Below, one piece after another: positions 8,701 to 17,088 of a stretch of 64,000 nucleotides of DNA. The stretch comes from CAYPIE01 sp964410665 (GTDB lineage Bacteria > Planctomycetota > Planctomycetia > Gemmatales > Gemmataceae), in the NCBI GenBank assembly GCA_964410665.1, contig CAYPIE010000013.1:30983-94982 (forward strand), written 5' to 3'. Within the stretch, counting starts at the first letter, position 1, and each line of letters begins with the position of its first letter. Below the pieces are notes generated by a model, which worked only from the letters and a program-made list of their open reading frames with translations, searched no databases and was not told the origin of the DNA. Made by a program: the position numbers and the translations under genes.

Positions 8701-10298
8701 AGGCGTTCAGCCAGCTATTCACTGCCCTGGATGAGACCAACAAGACCAACGAGAAGGTCGCGGCGTTGGTGAATTACTTCCAGCAGTCCAGTCCCCGTGA
8801 TGCTGCGTGGGCCGTCTATTTTCTGATCGGCCGCAAACCTCGTCAGGTCATCCCAGCGCGGCAACTGCGTGCCTGGGCCGCCGAGCAGGTGGGCCTGCCC
8901 GACTGGCTGATGGACGAATGCTATCATGCCGTCGGCGATGCCGCCGAGACAGCGGCTCTCGTGTTGCCACGATCAGAGGGATCCAGCGAACAACCCTTGC
9001 ATGAGTGGATCGAACAACGTCTACTTCCTCTGCGTGATCAGGACGAGGCTGCCCAACGGCAGGCCATGCTGGATGCCTGGGCAGAAATGGATCAACGGCA
9101 ACGCTTCGTGTGGAACAAGCTGATCACCGGTAGCTTTCGGGTGGGTGTGTCCCAACAACTGGTAACCCGGGCTTTGGCCCAGGTGTCCGGCCTGGAACCA
9201 GCCCTGGTGGCTCACCGGCTGATGGGCGACTGGGAGCCGACGCCTGGGTTCTACAGCGAACTCCTCGCTGCGGATGCCGCTCAGGCGGATATTAGCCGCC
9301 CATACCCCTTCTTTCTGGCCCACCCCTTGGAGAAAGAGCCACACACCCTCGGCGACCCCAGCGACTGGCAAGCCGAGTGGAAATGGGACGGGATCCGCGC
9401 CCAGTTAATCGTCCGCCAGCGCCAGGTGTTCCTCTGGTCGCGCGGCGAGGAGTTGGTGACGGACCGCTACCCCGAGATCAGCAGCGTCGCCAGCCACCTG
9501 CCCGACGGCATGGTCATTGACGGTGAGCTCCTGCCCTGGCGGGAAGAACAGGTGTTGCCGTTTGCCCAGTTACAACGCCGCATCGGCCGCAAGTCGGTGA
9601 CCAAGAAGCTACTCGAGGAGATCCCGGTCATCCTGATGAGCTATGACCTAGTCGAGGCCGACGGGCAGGACCTGCGCGAACGCCCGCTGGCCGAGCGGCG
9701 GCAACGCCTGGCCGCGTCCCTGAGCGAGTTACCCACAGGGAATCCGCTCCGGTTATCCCCCGTGCTCGCCGGCAACAGCTGGGAGGAACTGGCTGCCCTG
9801 CGGCAGCAGAGCCGGTCATTCAACGTTGAGGGCATGATGCTCAAACGTCTGGTGTCTCCGTACCGCGTCGGCCGCGTCCGCGGCGACTGGTGGAAGTGGA
9901 AGATCGAGCCGCTCACCCTGGACGCCGTGCTCATCTATGCCCAACGTGGCAGCGGCAAACGGGCCAGCCTGTACACCGACTACACGTTTGGCGTCTGGTC
10001 CGATGGACAACTGTTGCCCATTGCCAAAGCCTACTCCGGTCTGACCGACGCCGAGATCCGGCAAGTCGACGCGTTCATCCGTCAGCACACCGTTGAGAAG
10101 TTCGGCCCGGTCCGGACGGTCAAGCCGCAGCTGGTGTTCGAGCTGGCCTTCGAGGGCATTCAGCGCTCGACCCGGCACAAATCGGGCATCGCCGTCCGCT
10201 TCCCGCGCATGCTCCGCTGGCGGCACGACAAGACCGCCGCCGACGCCGACACCCTGGCCGCCGTCTGGGCCATGCTCCCCGAGAGGGAGGGCACATGA
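8697..10298 (+). CDS. ATP-dependent DNA ligase (bacterial repair-cluster type)
   Basis: 533 residues. The N-terminal 200 residues form the alpha-helical DNA-binding domain, followed by the nucleotidyltransferase core with the adenylated lysine in EWKWDGIRA (K229), IDGELLPW (motif III-like) and EGMMLKR (motif IV), and a C-terminal OB domain (WWKWKIEPLTLDAVL is motif V). It seals nicks using ATP and is separate from the replicative NAD-dependent LigA. It starts with GTG overlapping the exonuclease stop and its own TGA overlaps the helicase ATG. The size and context match the ligases that travel with an MBL exonuclease, a DEXH helicase and PdeM. Confidence 0.93.
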   Translation: MKAFSQLFTALDETNKTNEKVAALVNYFQQSSPRDAAWAVYFLIGRKPRQVIPARQLRAWAAEQVGLPDWLMDECYHAVGDAAETAALVLPRSEGSSEQPLHEWIEQRLLPLRDQDEAAQRQAMLDAWAEMDQRQRFVWNKLITGSFRVGVSQQLVTRALAQVSGLEPALVAHRLMGDWEPTPGFYSELLAADAAQADISRPYPFFLAHPLEKEPHTLGDPSDWQAEWKWDGIRAQLIVRQRQVFLWSRGEELVTDRYPEISSVASHLPDGMVIDGELLPWREEQVLPFAQLQRRIGRKSVTKKLLEEIPVILMSYDLVEADGQDLRERPLAERRQRLAASLSELPTGNPLRLSPVLAGNSWEELAALRQQSRSFNVEGMMLKRLVSPYRVGRVRGDWWKWKIEPLTLDAVLIYAQRGSGKRASLYTDYTFGVWSDGQLLPIAKAYSGLTDAEIRQVDAFIRQHTVEKFGPVRTVKPQLVFELAFEGIQRSTRHKSGIAVRFPRMLRWRHDKTAADADTLAAVWAMLPEREGT

Positions 10299-12823
10299 GT
10301 CCGCAACGGCGCGGCATCCCGAAGCCAAAAACCGACGCGAAACGGAAGTGCGCGGCCCCAGCCACAGAGCCCAGGGCCCAGAGTATCGCGGACTGGTTTG
10401 CCCAGCGCGGCTGGACGCCGTTTCCGTTCCAGCGTGAGGTGTGGCAGGCCTATGCCGCGGGCGAGAGCGGGCTGATCCACGCCGCGACCGGGACCGGCAA
10501 GACGTATGCCGCGTGGCTGGGCCCGATCCAGGAGTGGCTCGACACCCACCCTGATCACGCCACCTGGAAGAAACTCCCCGCGCAGCCGCTACATGTGCTG
10601 TGGATCACCCCGCTGCGGGCCCTGGCCGCGGACACCCTGGAAGCCCTGCAGCTCCCGCTGGCTGCCCTTGGCTTACCCTGGACCCTGGAAACCCGCACCG
10701 GCGACACCTCCTCCAGTGTCCGCAACCGCCAACGCAAACGCCTACCAACCGCCCTGGTGACTACCCCGGAGAGCTTGTCACTGCTATTAGCTCGGGACGA
10801 CGCCTTTGAGCTGTTTGCGAACCTCAGGATGGTGGTAGTCGATGAGTGGCACGAGCTGCTGGCCAGCAAACGGGGCGTGCAGACCGAACTCGGCCTGGCC
10901 CGGCTGCGCTACTGGCGGCCGGGGTTGCGGGTCTGGGGGTTGTCGGCCACGCTGGGTAACCTCGATGTCGCGCTGCAGGTGTTGAACGGGTCGTCCGGAA
11001 AAACGGTTCGGATGGTCCAAGGGCTACTACCCAAAACAACGCAGATTGACTCCTTGATCCCCGAGTCGATGGAACGCTTCCCCTGGGCCGGCCACCTGGG
11101 GTTGCGGCTGTTACCCCAGGTCATCGAGTCCATCGAAGAGGGAGCGACGACCCTGGTGTTCACCAACACCCGGGCCCAGACCGAGATCTGGTACCAACAG
11201 ATCCTGCAAGCCTGCCCCGACTTCGCCGGGCTGATGGCCCTGCATCACGGCTCGCTCGACCCCAAGGTCCGCGATTGGGTCGAGGAAGGCTTGCGCACTG
11301 GTAGCCTGCGGTGTGTCGTGTGTACTTCAAGCCTAGACTTGGGCGTCGACTTTTCACCCGTCGACCGGGTGCTGCAGATCGGCAGCCCCAAAGGAGTCGG
11401 GCGGTTACTCCAGCGTGCCGGCCGAAGTGGCCACCGGCCGGGAGTGGAAAGCCGCATTACCTTTGTGCCGACGCATGCCCTAGAGCTGGTCGAAGTGTCG
11501 GCGGCCCGGGAGGCGGCCCTGGCCGGGAAGATCGAGGGGCGGCAGCCGATGGAGAAGCCACTCGATGTGCTGGTACAACACCTGGTGACGGTGGCACTGG
11601 GAGGTGGTTTCGAACCCGAGCAGCTGTACCAGGAGGTCCGCTCAGCGCACGCCTACCGTGACCTGACGCCCTTGGAGTGGGGTTGGGTGCTGGACTTTGT
11701 GACGAAAGGTGGTCGGTCGCTGTATGCTTACCCAGAGTATCGACGAGTCGTCGAGGTCGAGGGCCGACACACCGTCACCGATCAACGCATCGCCCGCCGA
11801 CATCGCATGGCTATTGGCACCATCACGAGCGACCCCGCGATCCAGGTCCGCTACCTTCGCGGGGCGAAGCTGGGTACCGTTGAGGAAACGTTTATTAGTC
11901 GCATGCGCCCCGGTGACCACTTCGTCTTCGCCGGTAAACTGCTGGAGCTGGCCCGGGTGCAGGACCTGACCGCCTACGTCCGCAAAGCCAAGGGCAAGCC
12001 CGGCACCGTGCCTCGCTGGGTGGGCGGCCGACTCCCCCTGTCCTCTGAACTCAGCGCGGCCATCCGCGGCCGGTTGGACGAAGCGCGGCAAGGCATCTTC
12101 GCGGATGCCGAGATGCAGGCAGTGCGGCCGATCCTGGAGTTGCAAGCGGACTGGTCGCTGATCCCAAGCCAGTCCGAACTGCTGATCGAACGGCTCAAAA
12201 CCCGCGACGGCCACCACCTGTTCATCTACCCGTTCGCCGGCCGGCTAGTGCACGAGGGGTTGGCGGCGTTGTGGGCCTACCGCCTGGCACGGCGGCAGCC
12301 GATCACCTTCACGCTGACCTTCAACGACTACGGTCTGGAACTGCTCGCCCCCGAGCCGGCACCGTTGGAGAAGGCCCTCGACGAAGGGCTGCTCTCCCCG
12401 GACAACTTGCTCGACGACATCCCCGCCAGCCTGAATGCTACCGAACTCGCTCGGCGGCAGTTCCGCGAGATCGCCCGCATCTCGGGGCTGATCTTCCCGG
12501 GCACCCGCGACAGTGGCAACAGCATGAAATATCTGCAGGCCTCGAGCAGCCTGTTCTACAACGTCTTCGCCAACCACGAGCCGGACAACCTGCTGCTCGA
12601 CCAGGCGCACCGCGAAGTCCTGGAACGCCAGCTGGAGTACAGCCGCCTGTACCAGGCCCTGCAACAGCTGGCGGCCAGCACCATCCGCATCGTTGAACTG
12701 CGGCGACCAACACCATTCGGCTTCCCGCTGATGGTGGACCGGCTACGCGAGCGAGTCAGTTCGGAGACCTTGGCTGACCGGGTTCGCAAGATGCAACTCG
12801 ACTTGGAGAAGGCTGCCGGATGA
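10295..12823 (+). CDS. Ligase-associated DEXH-box helicase (Lhr-Core family)
   Basis: 842 residues of an SF2 helicase. Visible motifs are Walker A ATGTGKT near residue 65, the DExH box as DEWH near 182, LSATLGN (motif III), SSLDLGVDF (motif V) and QRAGRSGHRPG (motif VI), followed by an Lhr-type winged-helix and C-terminal core. Proteins of this type translocate 3'-to-5' on single-stranded DNA and belong to the MBL-exonuclease/ligase/PdeM set. ATG at 10295 overlaps the ligase stop as ATGA, and the stop overlaps the PdeM start the same way. Full length for the family. Confidence 0.93.
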   Translation: MSPQRRGIPKPKTDAKRKCAAPATEPRAQSIADWFAQRGWTPFPFQREVWQAYAAGESGLIHAATGTGKTYAAWLGPIQEWLDTHPDHATWKKLPAQPLHVLWITPLRALAADTLEALQLPLAALGLPWTLETRTGDTSSSVRNRQRKRLPTALVTTPESLSLLLARDDAFELFANLRMVVVDEWHELLASKRGVQTELGLARLRYWRPGLRVWGLSATLGNLDVALQVLNGSSGKTVRMVQGLLPKTTQIDSLIPESMERFPWAGHLGLRLLPQVIESIEEGATTLVFTNTRAQTEIWYQQILQACPDFAGLMALHHGSLDPKVRDWVEEGLRTGSLRCVVCTSSLDLGVDFSPVDRVLQIGSPKGVGRLLQRAGRSGHRPGVESRITFVPTHALELVEVSAAREAALAGKIEGRQPMEKPLDVLVQHLVTVALGGGFEPEQLYQEVRSAHAYRDLTPLEWGWVLDFVTKGGRSLYAYPEYRRVVEVEGRHTVTDQRIARRHRMAIGTITSDPAIQVRYLRGAKLGTVEETFISRMRPGDHFVFAGKLLELARVQDLTAYVRKAKGKPGTVPRWVGGRLPLSSELSAAIRGRLDEARQGIFADAEMQAVRPILELQADWSLIPSQSELLIERLKTRDGHHLFIYPFAGRLVHEGLAALWAYRLARRQPITFTLTFNDYGLELLAPEPAPLEKALDEGLLSPDNLLDDIPASLNATELARRQFREIARISGLIFPGTRDSGNSMKYLQASSSLFYNVFANHEPDNLLLDQAHREVLERQLEYSRLYQALQQLAASTIRIVELRRPTPFGFPLMVDRLRERVSSETLADRVRKMQLDLEKAAG

Positions 12824-13491
12824 TGCCAACTACACAGACCCGCTTGGACGCCCGACTCACCCTGGAAGGTGAGGAACTTTGCTTGCTGCCTGAACGCGCT
12901 ATCGCCTGGCCCGCACAGCGAACGCTCTTGATCGCCGACCCGCACTGGGGGAAAGCCGCCCATTTCCGGTCCGCAGCCATCCCGGTGCCCGAGGACACGC
13001 CCCACGACCTGGCCCGCCTGGACCGAGCCTTGGCTCGCAGCCGTGCCCACCGCCTGATCATCCTGGGCGACCTGTTCCACGCCCGCACCAGCAAGTCGCC
13101 CGAGGTGCTGAACATCTTGCAAGCCTGGCGCGGCCAACATCCCACCCTGGCCATCGACCTGATCCGCGGCAACCACGACCGCCACGCCGGCGATCCGCCA
13201 CCGTCCCTGGGCATCCGCTGCCTGACCGAACCGGTAGTGGAGGGCCCGTTCGTGCTGCAGCACTACCCCGGCGAACACCCCAACGGCTATGCCATGGCCG
13301 GCCACTTGCACCCGGCGGTGACCCTGGTTGGCCGCGGCCGGCAACGCGAACGCCTGGCCTGTTTCTGGTTCGGGCCACGCCACGGCATCCTGCCGGCTTT
13401 CGGCAGTTTCACCGGGCTGGCCCCGCTGCGGCCAAGCACGGGCGATCGGGTGTTTGTGCTGGCGGGGGATGAGGTAGTGGCGGTGGGGTGA
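12820..13491 (+). CDS. pdeM: Ligase-associated DNA damage response metallophosphoesterase PdeM
   Basis: 223 residues with the calcineurin-like metal-binding blocks in order: IADPHWGK (block 1), LGDLFH (block 2), RGNHD (block 3) and AGHLHP (block 4). It is the last gene of the overlapping four-gene repair cluster. Family members are two-metal phosphodiesterases active on small phosphodiesters in vitro; the in vivo substrate in repair is unclear. Translation can begin at ATG 12820 or the adjacent ATG at 12823; both overlap the helicase stop. Confidence 0.9.
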   Translation: MMPTTQTRLDARLTLEGEELCLLPERAIAWPAQRTLLIADPHWGKAAHFRSAAIPVPEDTPHDLARLDRALARSRAHRLIILGDLFHARTSKSPEVLNILQAWRGQHPTLAIDLIRGNHDRHAGDPPPSLGIRCLTEPVVEGPFVLQHYPGEHPNGYAMAGHLHPAVTLVGRGRQRERLACFWFGPRHGILPAFGSFTGLAPLRPSTGDRVFVLAGDEVVAVG

Positions 13492-13516
13492 ATCTCGTTC
13501 TCAGGCCGCCTGATAG

Positions 13517-14362
13517 TTACACAGTCACTTCGCCCTCGCCCTCATCATCAGCCGGCCGGTAAACTCCCGGGATGTCCTCCCATGCCGCGTGCTCCTCGCC
13601 GTCGACTTCTCCTTCGCCCAGCGTGGTGAGCCGGCTAAAGCGCAGCCCCTTGGTCCCGTGGCAGTCGGGGCAGCGCAGCACCTCACAGCGAATGCAGGGG
13701 AACTCCGGCTCGTCGAGCGGGTCGAGGCCGGTCAGGTCGTTGAGCTCGATGGCGTCAGCGGCCAGGGACCGCAGACGTTCCGTCGGCCTCAGGTAGCGTT
13801 CCTCAGTGGTCTCGCACCACGCTTGGCAGGCCTCGCAGTACAAGTCGCGGTGGACGGTCAGGTAGGCCTGGACAGGAATGCCGAGGAGGATGACTACAGC
13901 CTCGAGCCCCCAGGACAGCCACAGGACGATCCCGGTCGGGGTCCAACCAATCAACGAGTAATAACCTATTCTATTGACGTGTAGCAGCCGCTGCCACAGG
14001 GCATCCGGGGCCATGAGCTGGCTCAGGTTCAGCACCAGCCCGACCCGCTGTGATTGGGCAAAGAAGAACATGACCCAGGCCCAGTACAGCACCACCAGCC
14101 CGCCCAGGAAGCCGACCCAGGCGACAAACGCCCGGTTGCGACAGCGGCCGCGACGGGCCAGGTAGGCCAGCGCGTAGCCGAGCCCGCCGACCATGACCGG
14201 CAAGGCCATCACGCTGAACAGGCCGCGAATGTCGATGGTGGCGTAGGCGTACAGCGTGCTCAGCACCAGCAGCAGGGGCAGCCAGAGCAGCCCCAGAGCT
14301 ACCAGGGCTTCCCCCAATTGGCCCGAGGGTCGGTAGGGCACAAGTGCATAGCGGCTGGACAT
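13517..14362 (-). CDS. Membrane protein with cysteine-rich cytosolic tail, function unknown
   Basis: 281 residues. Residues 18-170 contain four to five hydrophobic helices. The C-terminal 110 residues are soluble and hold two cysteine clusters, CEAC-x3-C and CIRC-x3-C-x2-C, which look like a zinc-ribbon pair, then an acidic tail. The start ATG at 14362 has AGAGG 6 nt upstream. It is convergent with the repair cluster (25 nt between stops) and not part of it. I do not recognise the family. A metal- or redox-sensing membrane protein, or a membrane-tethered Zn-ribbon adaptor, would fit the layout, but neither is shown. Confidence 0.7.
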   Translation of the reverse strand: MSSRYALVPYRPSGQLGEALVALGLLWLPLLLVLSTLYAYATIDIRGLFSVMALPVMVGGLGYALAYLARRGRCRNRAFVAWVGFLGGLVVLYWAWVMFFFAQSQRVGLVLNLSQLMAPDALWQRLLHVNRIGYYSLIGWTPTGIVLWLSWGLEAVVILLGIPVQAYLTVHRDLYCEACQAWCETTEERYLRPTERLRSLAADAIELNDLTGLDPLDEPEFPCIRCEVLRCPDCHGTKGLRFSRLTTLGEGEVDGEEHAAWEDIPGVYRPADDEGEGEVTV

Positions 14363-14466
14363 GGGCGGCCTCTCGAATCGTTCGCCGGTGGAGAAAGTCG
14401 CACCCCATTATGGCAAACGGATCCGAGAAGCGTGAGAAGATTTGAGCGAACTGCCGGGCTTTTTGC

Positions 14467-14949
14467 TTACGCCGGCTGCTGGGCCTTCCACTCGGCCATC
14501 CACTCGTCCATCCGCTGTTTCATCACTTCTGGGGAAACATCTTCGATGTGTGTCGACAGGGTCCAGGTGTGACCAAACGGATCCTTGAAGGTACCCGAAC
14601 GGTCGCCGTAGAACTGGTCGACGACCGGACGCAGCTCGGTGCCGCCCGCGGCAATTGCCCGCTCAAACGCGGCGTCCACATCGGCAAGATAGATCATCAG
14701 GCTGCCGCCAGCTCCGCCCAGCGTCGAGGGGCTCAGACAGCCCCACTCCGGGTTCTCCTCGCTGAGCATGATCTTCGAGTCGCCGATCTGCAACTCGGCA
14801 TGGGCAATCGTGCCATCCGGCGCAGTTAACTCCATCACTAGGGTCGCCCCAAGCGCCTTCTGATAGAAGTCGAGCGCTGAGCGGGCGTCGCGGATGGTCA
14901 GATACGGAGTGATTGAGTGATAACCTGCCGGGATCGCCGAAACCGTCAT
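14467..14949 (-). CDS. VOC-family (glyoxalase/PhnB-like) protein
   Basis: 160 residues of the vicinal-oxygen-chelate fold: TPYLTIRDARSALDFYQKALGA opens a PhnB/YkcA-like beta-alpha-beta-beta-beta module, with an Asp-rich strand (IYLADVDAAFERAIAAGG) and the terminal DPFGHTWTLSTH signature. The start is placed at ATG 14949 because AGGAGG lies 6 nt upstream; the open frame extends 33 codons further without a better site. These proteins bind a divalent metal and small electrophiles. The exact substrate cannot be read. A 16-bp palindrome lies 72-87 bp upstream of the start. Confidence 0.85.
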   Translation of the reverse strand: MTVSAIPAGYHSITPYLTIRDARSALDFYQKALGATLVMELTAPDGTIAHAELQIGDSKIMLSEENPEWGCLSPSTLGGAGGSLMIYLADVDAAFERAIAAGGTELRPVVDQFYGDRSGTFKDPFGHTWTLSTHIEDVSPEVMKQRMDEWMAEWKAQQPA

Positions 14950-15020
14950 GGGCAGCCTCCTGTGAACGAGAAATAGAACCAAAAGAGCTAAACCTTTGTA
15001 TCGGTCCTGTACCATAATGG

Positions 15021-15036
15021 CTTGAATCGATTCAAG
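15021..15036. promoter_or_regulatory. Perfect 16-bp palindrome, possible operator
   Basis: CTTGAATCGATTCAAG reads the same on both strands and sits upstream of the VOC gene, between it and the terminator of the PQQ-propeller gene. Its length and symmetry suit a dimeric repressor site. No regulator gene is adjacent, so this is inference. Confidence 0.35.
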
Positions 15037-15054
15037 CTCGGTCGCCAACGAAAA

Positions 15055-15077
15055 CGGGCACCCGGTTCGGGTGCCCG
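15055..15077 (-). terminator. Intrinsic terminator of the PQQ-propeller gene
   Basis: A 10-bp GC-rich stem (15055-15064 with 15068-15077) with a 3-nt loop. On the minus strand it is followed directly by TTTT, the normal order for an intrinsic terminator, and it lies 88 bases after the stop of the gene ending at 15165. Confidence 0.75.
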
Positions 15078-15164
15078 CATCGACGGAGCCAAGCGTGTTG
15101 TTGGTAGCACTCGTTGAAAGACTGCTTATTTCCTACTCCTGGTTGGTTGACCCGATTCTAGCCG

Positions 15165-16472
15165 TTACTGTGCGCTTGCCGCGATACAGTAGAGGAAGGC
15201 GTCCGAGCGCATGAACATCTCACCGTCGCTCACCGCCGGAGTGCCGGAAAACGAGCTGTCATCGCCAGGAAACACCGGGTTGTGCGCCAGCACCTTGAAT
15301 TCGTCGCGGGCCTCGATGACATAACTCTCGCCGTCGCGGGCAAACTGGATGATCTTGTTGCCGACCGCCACGGGTGAGGAATAGGTGGCGTTGCGGAAGC
15401 CCCCGGTCGGGCCGCCGAAGCGGGGCAGCCGTTCCCGGTAGACGTACTCGCCCGTCTCCAGGCTGGCGGCGTAAAACAGGCCGCCTTGCGACCAGTACAT
15501 GTTGTCACCGACAATGACCGGGGTGTTGATGCCAGAGCGGAGGTTCTTTTTCCAACGAATGTTGCTGTCGGTGACATCCCCGGAGCCGCCACAACGAAAC
15601 GCCAGGGCCCGGCCGAGGCGGCTACCCATGATGAAGCCCTGGTCGCCTTTGAGGATGATGCTGCCACAGGTAGCGTCATTCAGCGGCGTGTCCAACCACC
15701 AGAGCTTCTTGCCCGAAGTCGGCTCAACCGCGATCACCATGTTGGGAACCGTGAACAGCAGCTGCGGGCGGCCATCGACTTTTACTACGGTAGGGGTCGA
15801 CCAGGAGTTGGTATAGGCGGGGTCGGCGACCTCCCAGGCGATCTTGCCAGTCTTCTTGTCCACCCCAACGAAGTGGTTGCCGAGCACGCCGGCGTTGACG
15901 ATGACCAGATTGCCGACGATGATCGGACTGGAAGCATCGCCCCAACGGGCGGGGTCGGACTTCTGGCCGAGGTCGACCTGCCACAACTTCTTGCCGCCAC
16001 GATCGTAGGCGAACAAGCCCGACTTGCCGAAGAGCACATAAATCCTATCGCCGTCGATGACCGGGGTGCTGCTGGCGTAACCGTGCTCGGTAATGAAGCC
16101 GCGGTACGGATCCTCATTCAGCTCCGACTGGACCGAAGCCCGCCAGAGTTCCTTGCCGGTGTTGCGGTCGACCGCGATCAGGTGGCGGACCAAGTCTTTC
16201 GCCTCGCCCGGGTTGTCCCGGCTAATGCCGTAGCCGGTGTAGCAGGTGATGTAGACGCGGTCACCGGCGACGACCGGGGAGGATGAGCCCTTGCCGGGCA
16301 ACGGCAACTTCCACTTCAGGTTCGTCTTCGAAGACCAGTCTTCGGGAATCGGCGGGCCGGCGATCACCCCGGAGCCGTTCGGGCCGCGGAATCGGCTCCA
16401 CTCCTGAGCATTCACGATGGGGGTGAGGGAAGCGGCCAGAACCAGGACGGCGGACAGCAAGGCTTTTCGCAT
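15165..16472 (-). CDS. Secreted PQQ-binding-like beta-propeller protein
   Basis: 435 residues with an N-terminal signal peptide (MRKALLSAVLVLAASLTPIVNAQ) and then repeated PQQ/BamB-type blades such as AVDRNTGKELWR, AYDRGGKKLWQVD and GVDKKTGKIAWEV. WSRFRGPNGSGVI at the mature N-terminus is the common opening of planctomycete outer-membrane-biogenesis-like propellers. The protein probably acts in the periplasm or at the envelope as a binding or assembly factor; the PQQ dehydrogenase catalytic residues are not evident. A terminator follows the gene. The role remains general. Confidence 0.88.
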   Translation of the reverse strand: MRKALLSAVLVLAASLTPIVNAQEWSRFRGPNGSGVIAGPPIPEDWSSKTNLKWKLPLPGKGSSSPVVAGDRVYITCYTGYGISRDNPGEAKDLVRHLIAVDRNTGKELWRASVQSELNEDPYRGFITEHGYASSTPVIDGDRIYVLFGKSGLFAYDRGGKKLWQVDLGQKSDPARWGDASSPIIVGNLVIVNAGVLGNHFVGVDKKTGKIAWEVADPAYTNSWSTPTVVKVDGRPQLLFTVPNMVIAVEPTSGKKLWWLDTPLNDATCGSIILKGDQGFIMGSRLGRALAFRCGGSGDVTDSNIRWKKNLRSGINTPVIVGDNMYWSQGGLFYAASLETGEYVYRERLPRFGGPTGGFRNATYSSPVAVGNKIIQFARDGESYVIEARDEFKVLAHNPVFPGDDSSFSGTPAVSDGEMFMRSDAFLYCIAASAQ

Positions 16473-17034
16473 GCGTTGCCTCAGTGCAGTGGATAAGGGG
16501 CAGAGAAAATGTACGGATCCATTCCAACTAGCGTATTCGCAAATTCGGAGGCTTTGGATTCACCTTGGCCGAACCTCCGTGGGAATTCGACCAACACGCT
16601 GAAAACGTCGCGGCCGACCAGATCTGGGAATATGGGAGCAGGGTGGTTAACGTATGCTGTAGAGCTCCCAGTCAGTCTTGGCGTAGGCCGGGCCGTGTCC
16701 GCAGATGATCCCCACAAATCCCCGCAACCCCGACCCAAAGAAAAGTCGCGATTTTGCCCCAAGCCGAGTATATATAGATTGGCAGGATATTTTTGTATAG
16801 CAGCTAGGAAGAGATTAACACGCTAGCAGGCAACCGATCAGTCTGTTTTGTTCCGGACCTTTTCCGGACCTTTTTCGGGCTTCTTGGGGACAAAACCGGG
16901 GTGATCCGGGGACCAAGGTGAGGCGTTTTGGCCGCGGCAGGGGAGTCATCTTCTGGACCGGTTGGCCACTGGAACGATGAGCAAATTGTTTTTGATCAAG
17001 CACTTACGTCCACACGGCCCGCTCCGAAGTGGAG
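16473..17034. other. Intergenic region, no gene recognised
   Basis: Between two minus-strand genes. It contains an AT-rich patch (16763-16800) unlike its surroundings and an 11-bp unit TTCCGGACCTT present twice in tandem (16851-16861 and 16862-16872). The short open frames here lack ribosome sites and recognisable protein sequence. Confidence 0.5.
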
Positions 17035-17054
17035 CCCCGGACATGTGTCCGGGG
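17035..17054 (-). terminator. 20-bp GC palindrome after the STN-domain gene
   Basis: CCCCGGACATGTGTCCGGGG is self-complementary and lies 35-54 bases beyond the stop of the minus-strand gene ending at 17089. No U-tract follows. A related CCCGGAC/GTCCGGG hairpin ends the window, so this may instead be a dispersed palindromic element. Confidence 0.5.
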
Positions 17055-17088
17055 ATGGCTGAAGTGCCGCAAGCAACGCATTTCTATC

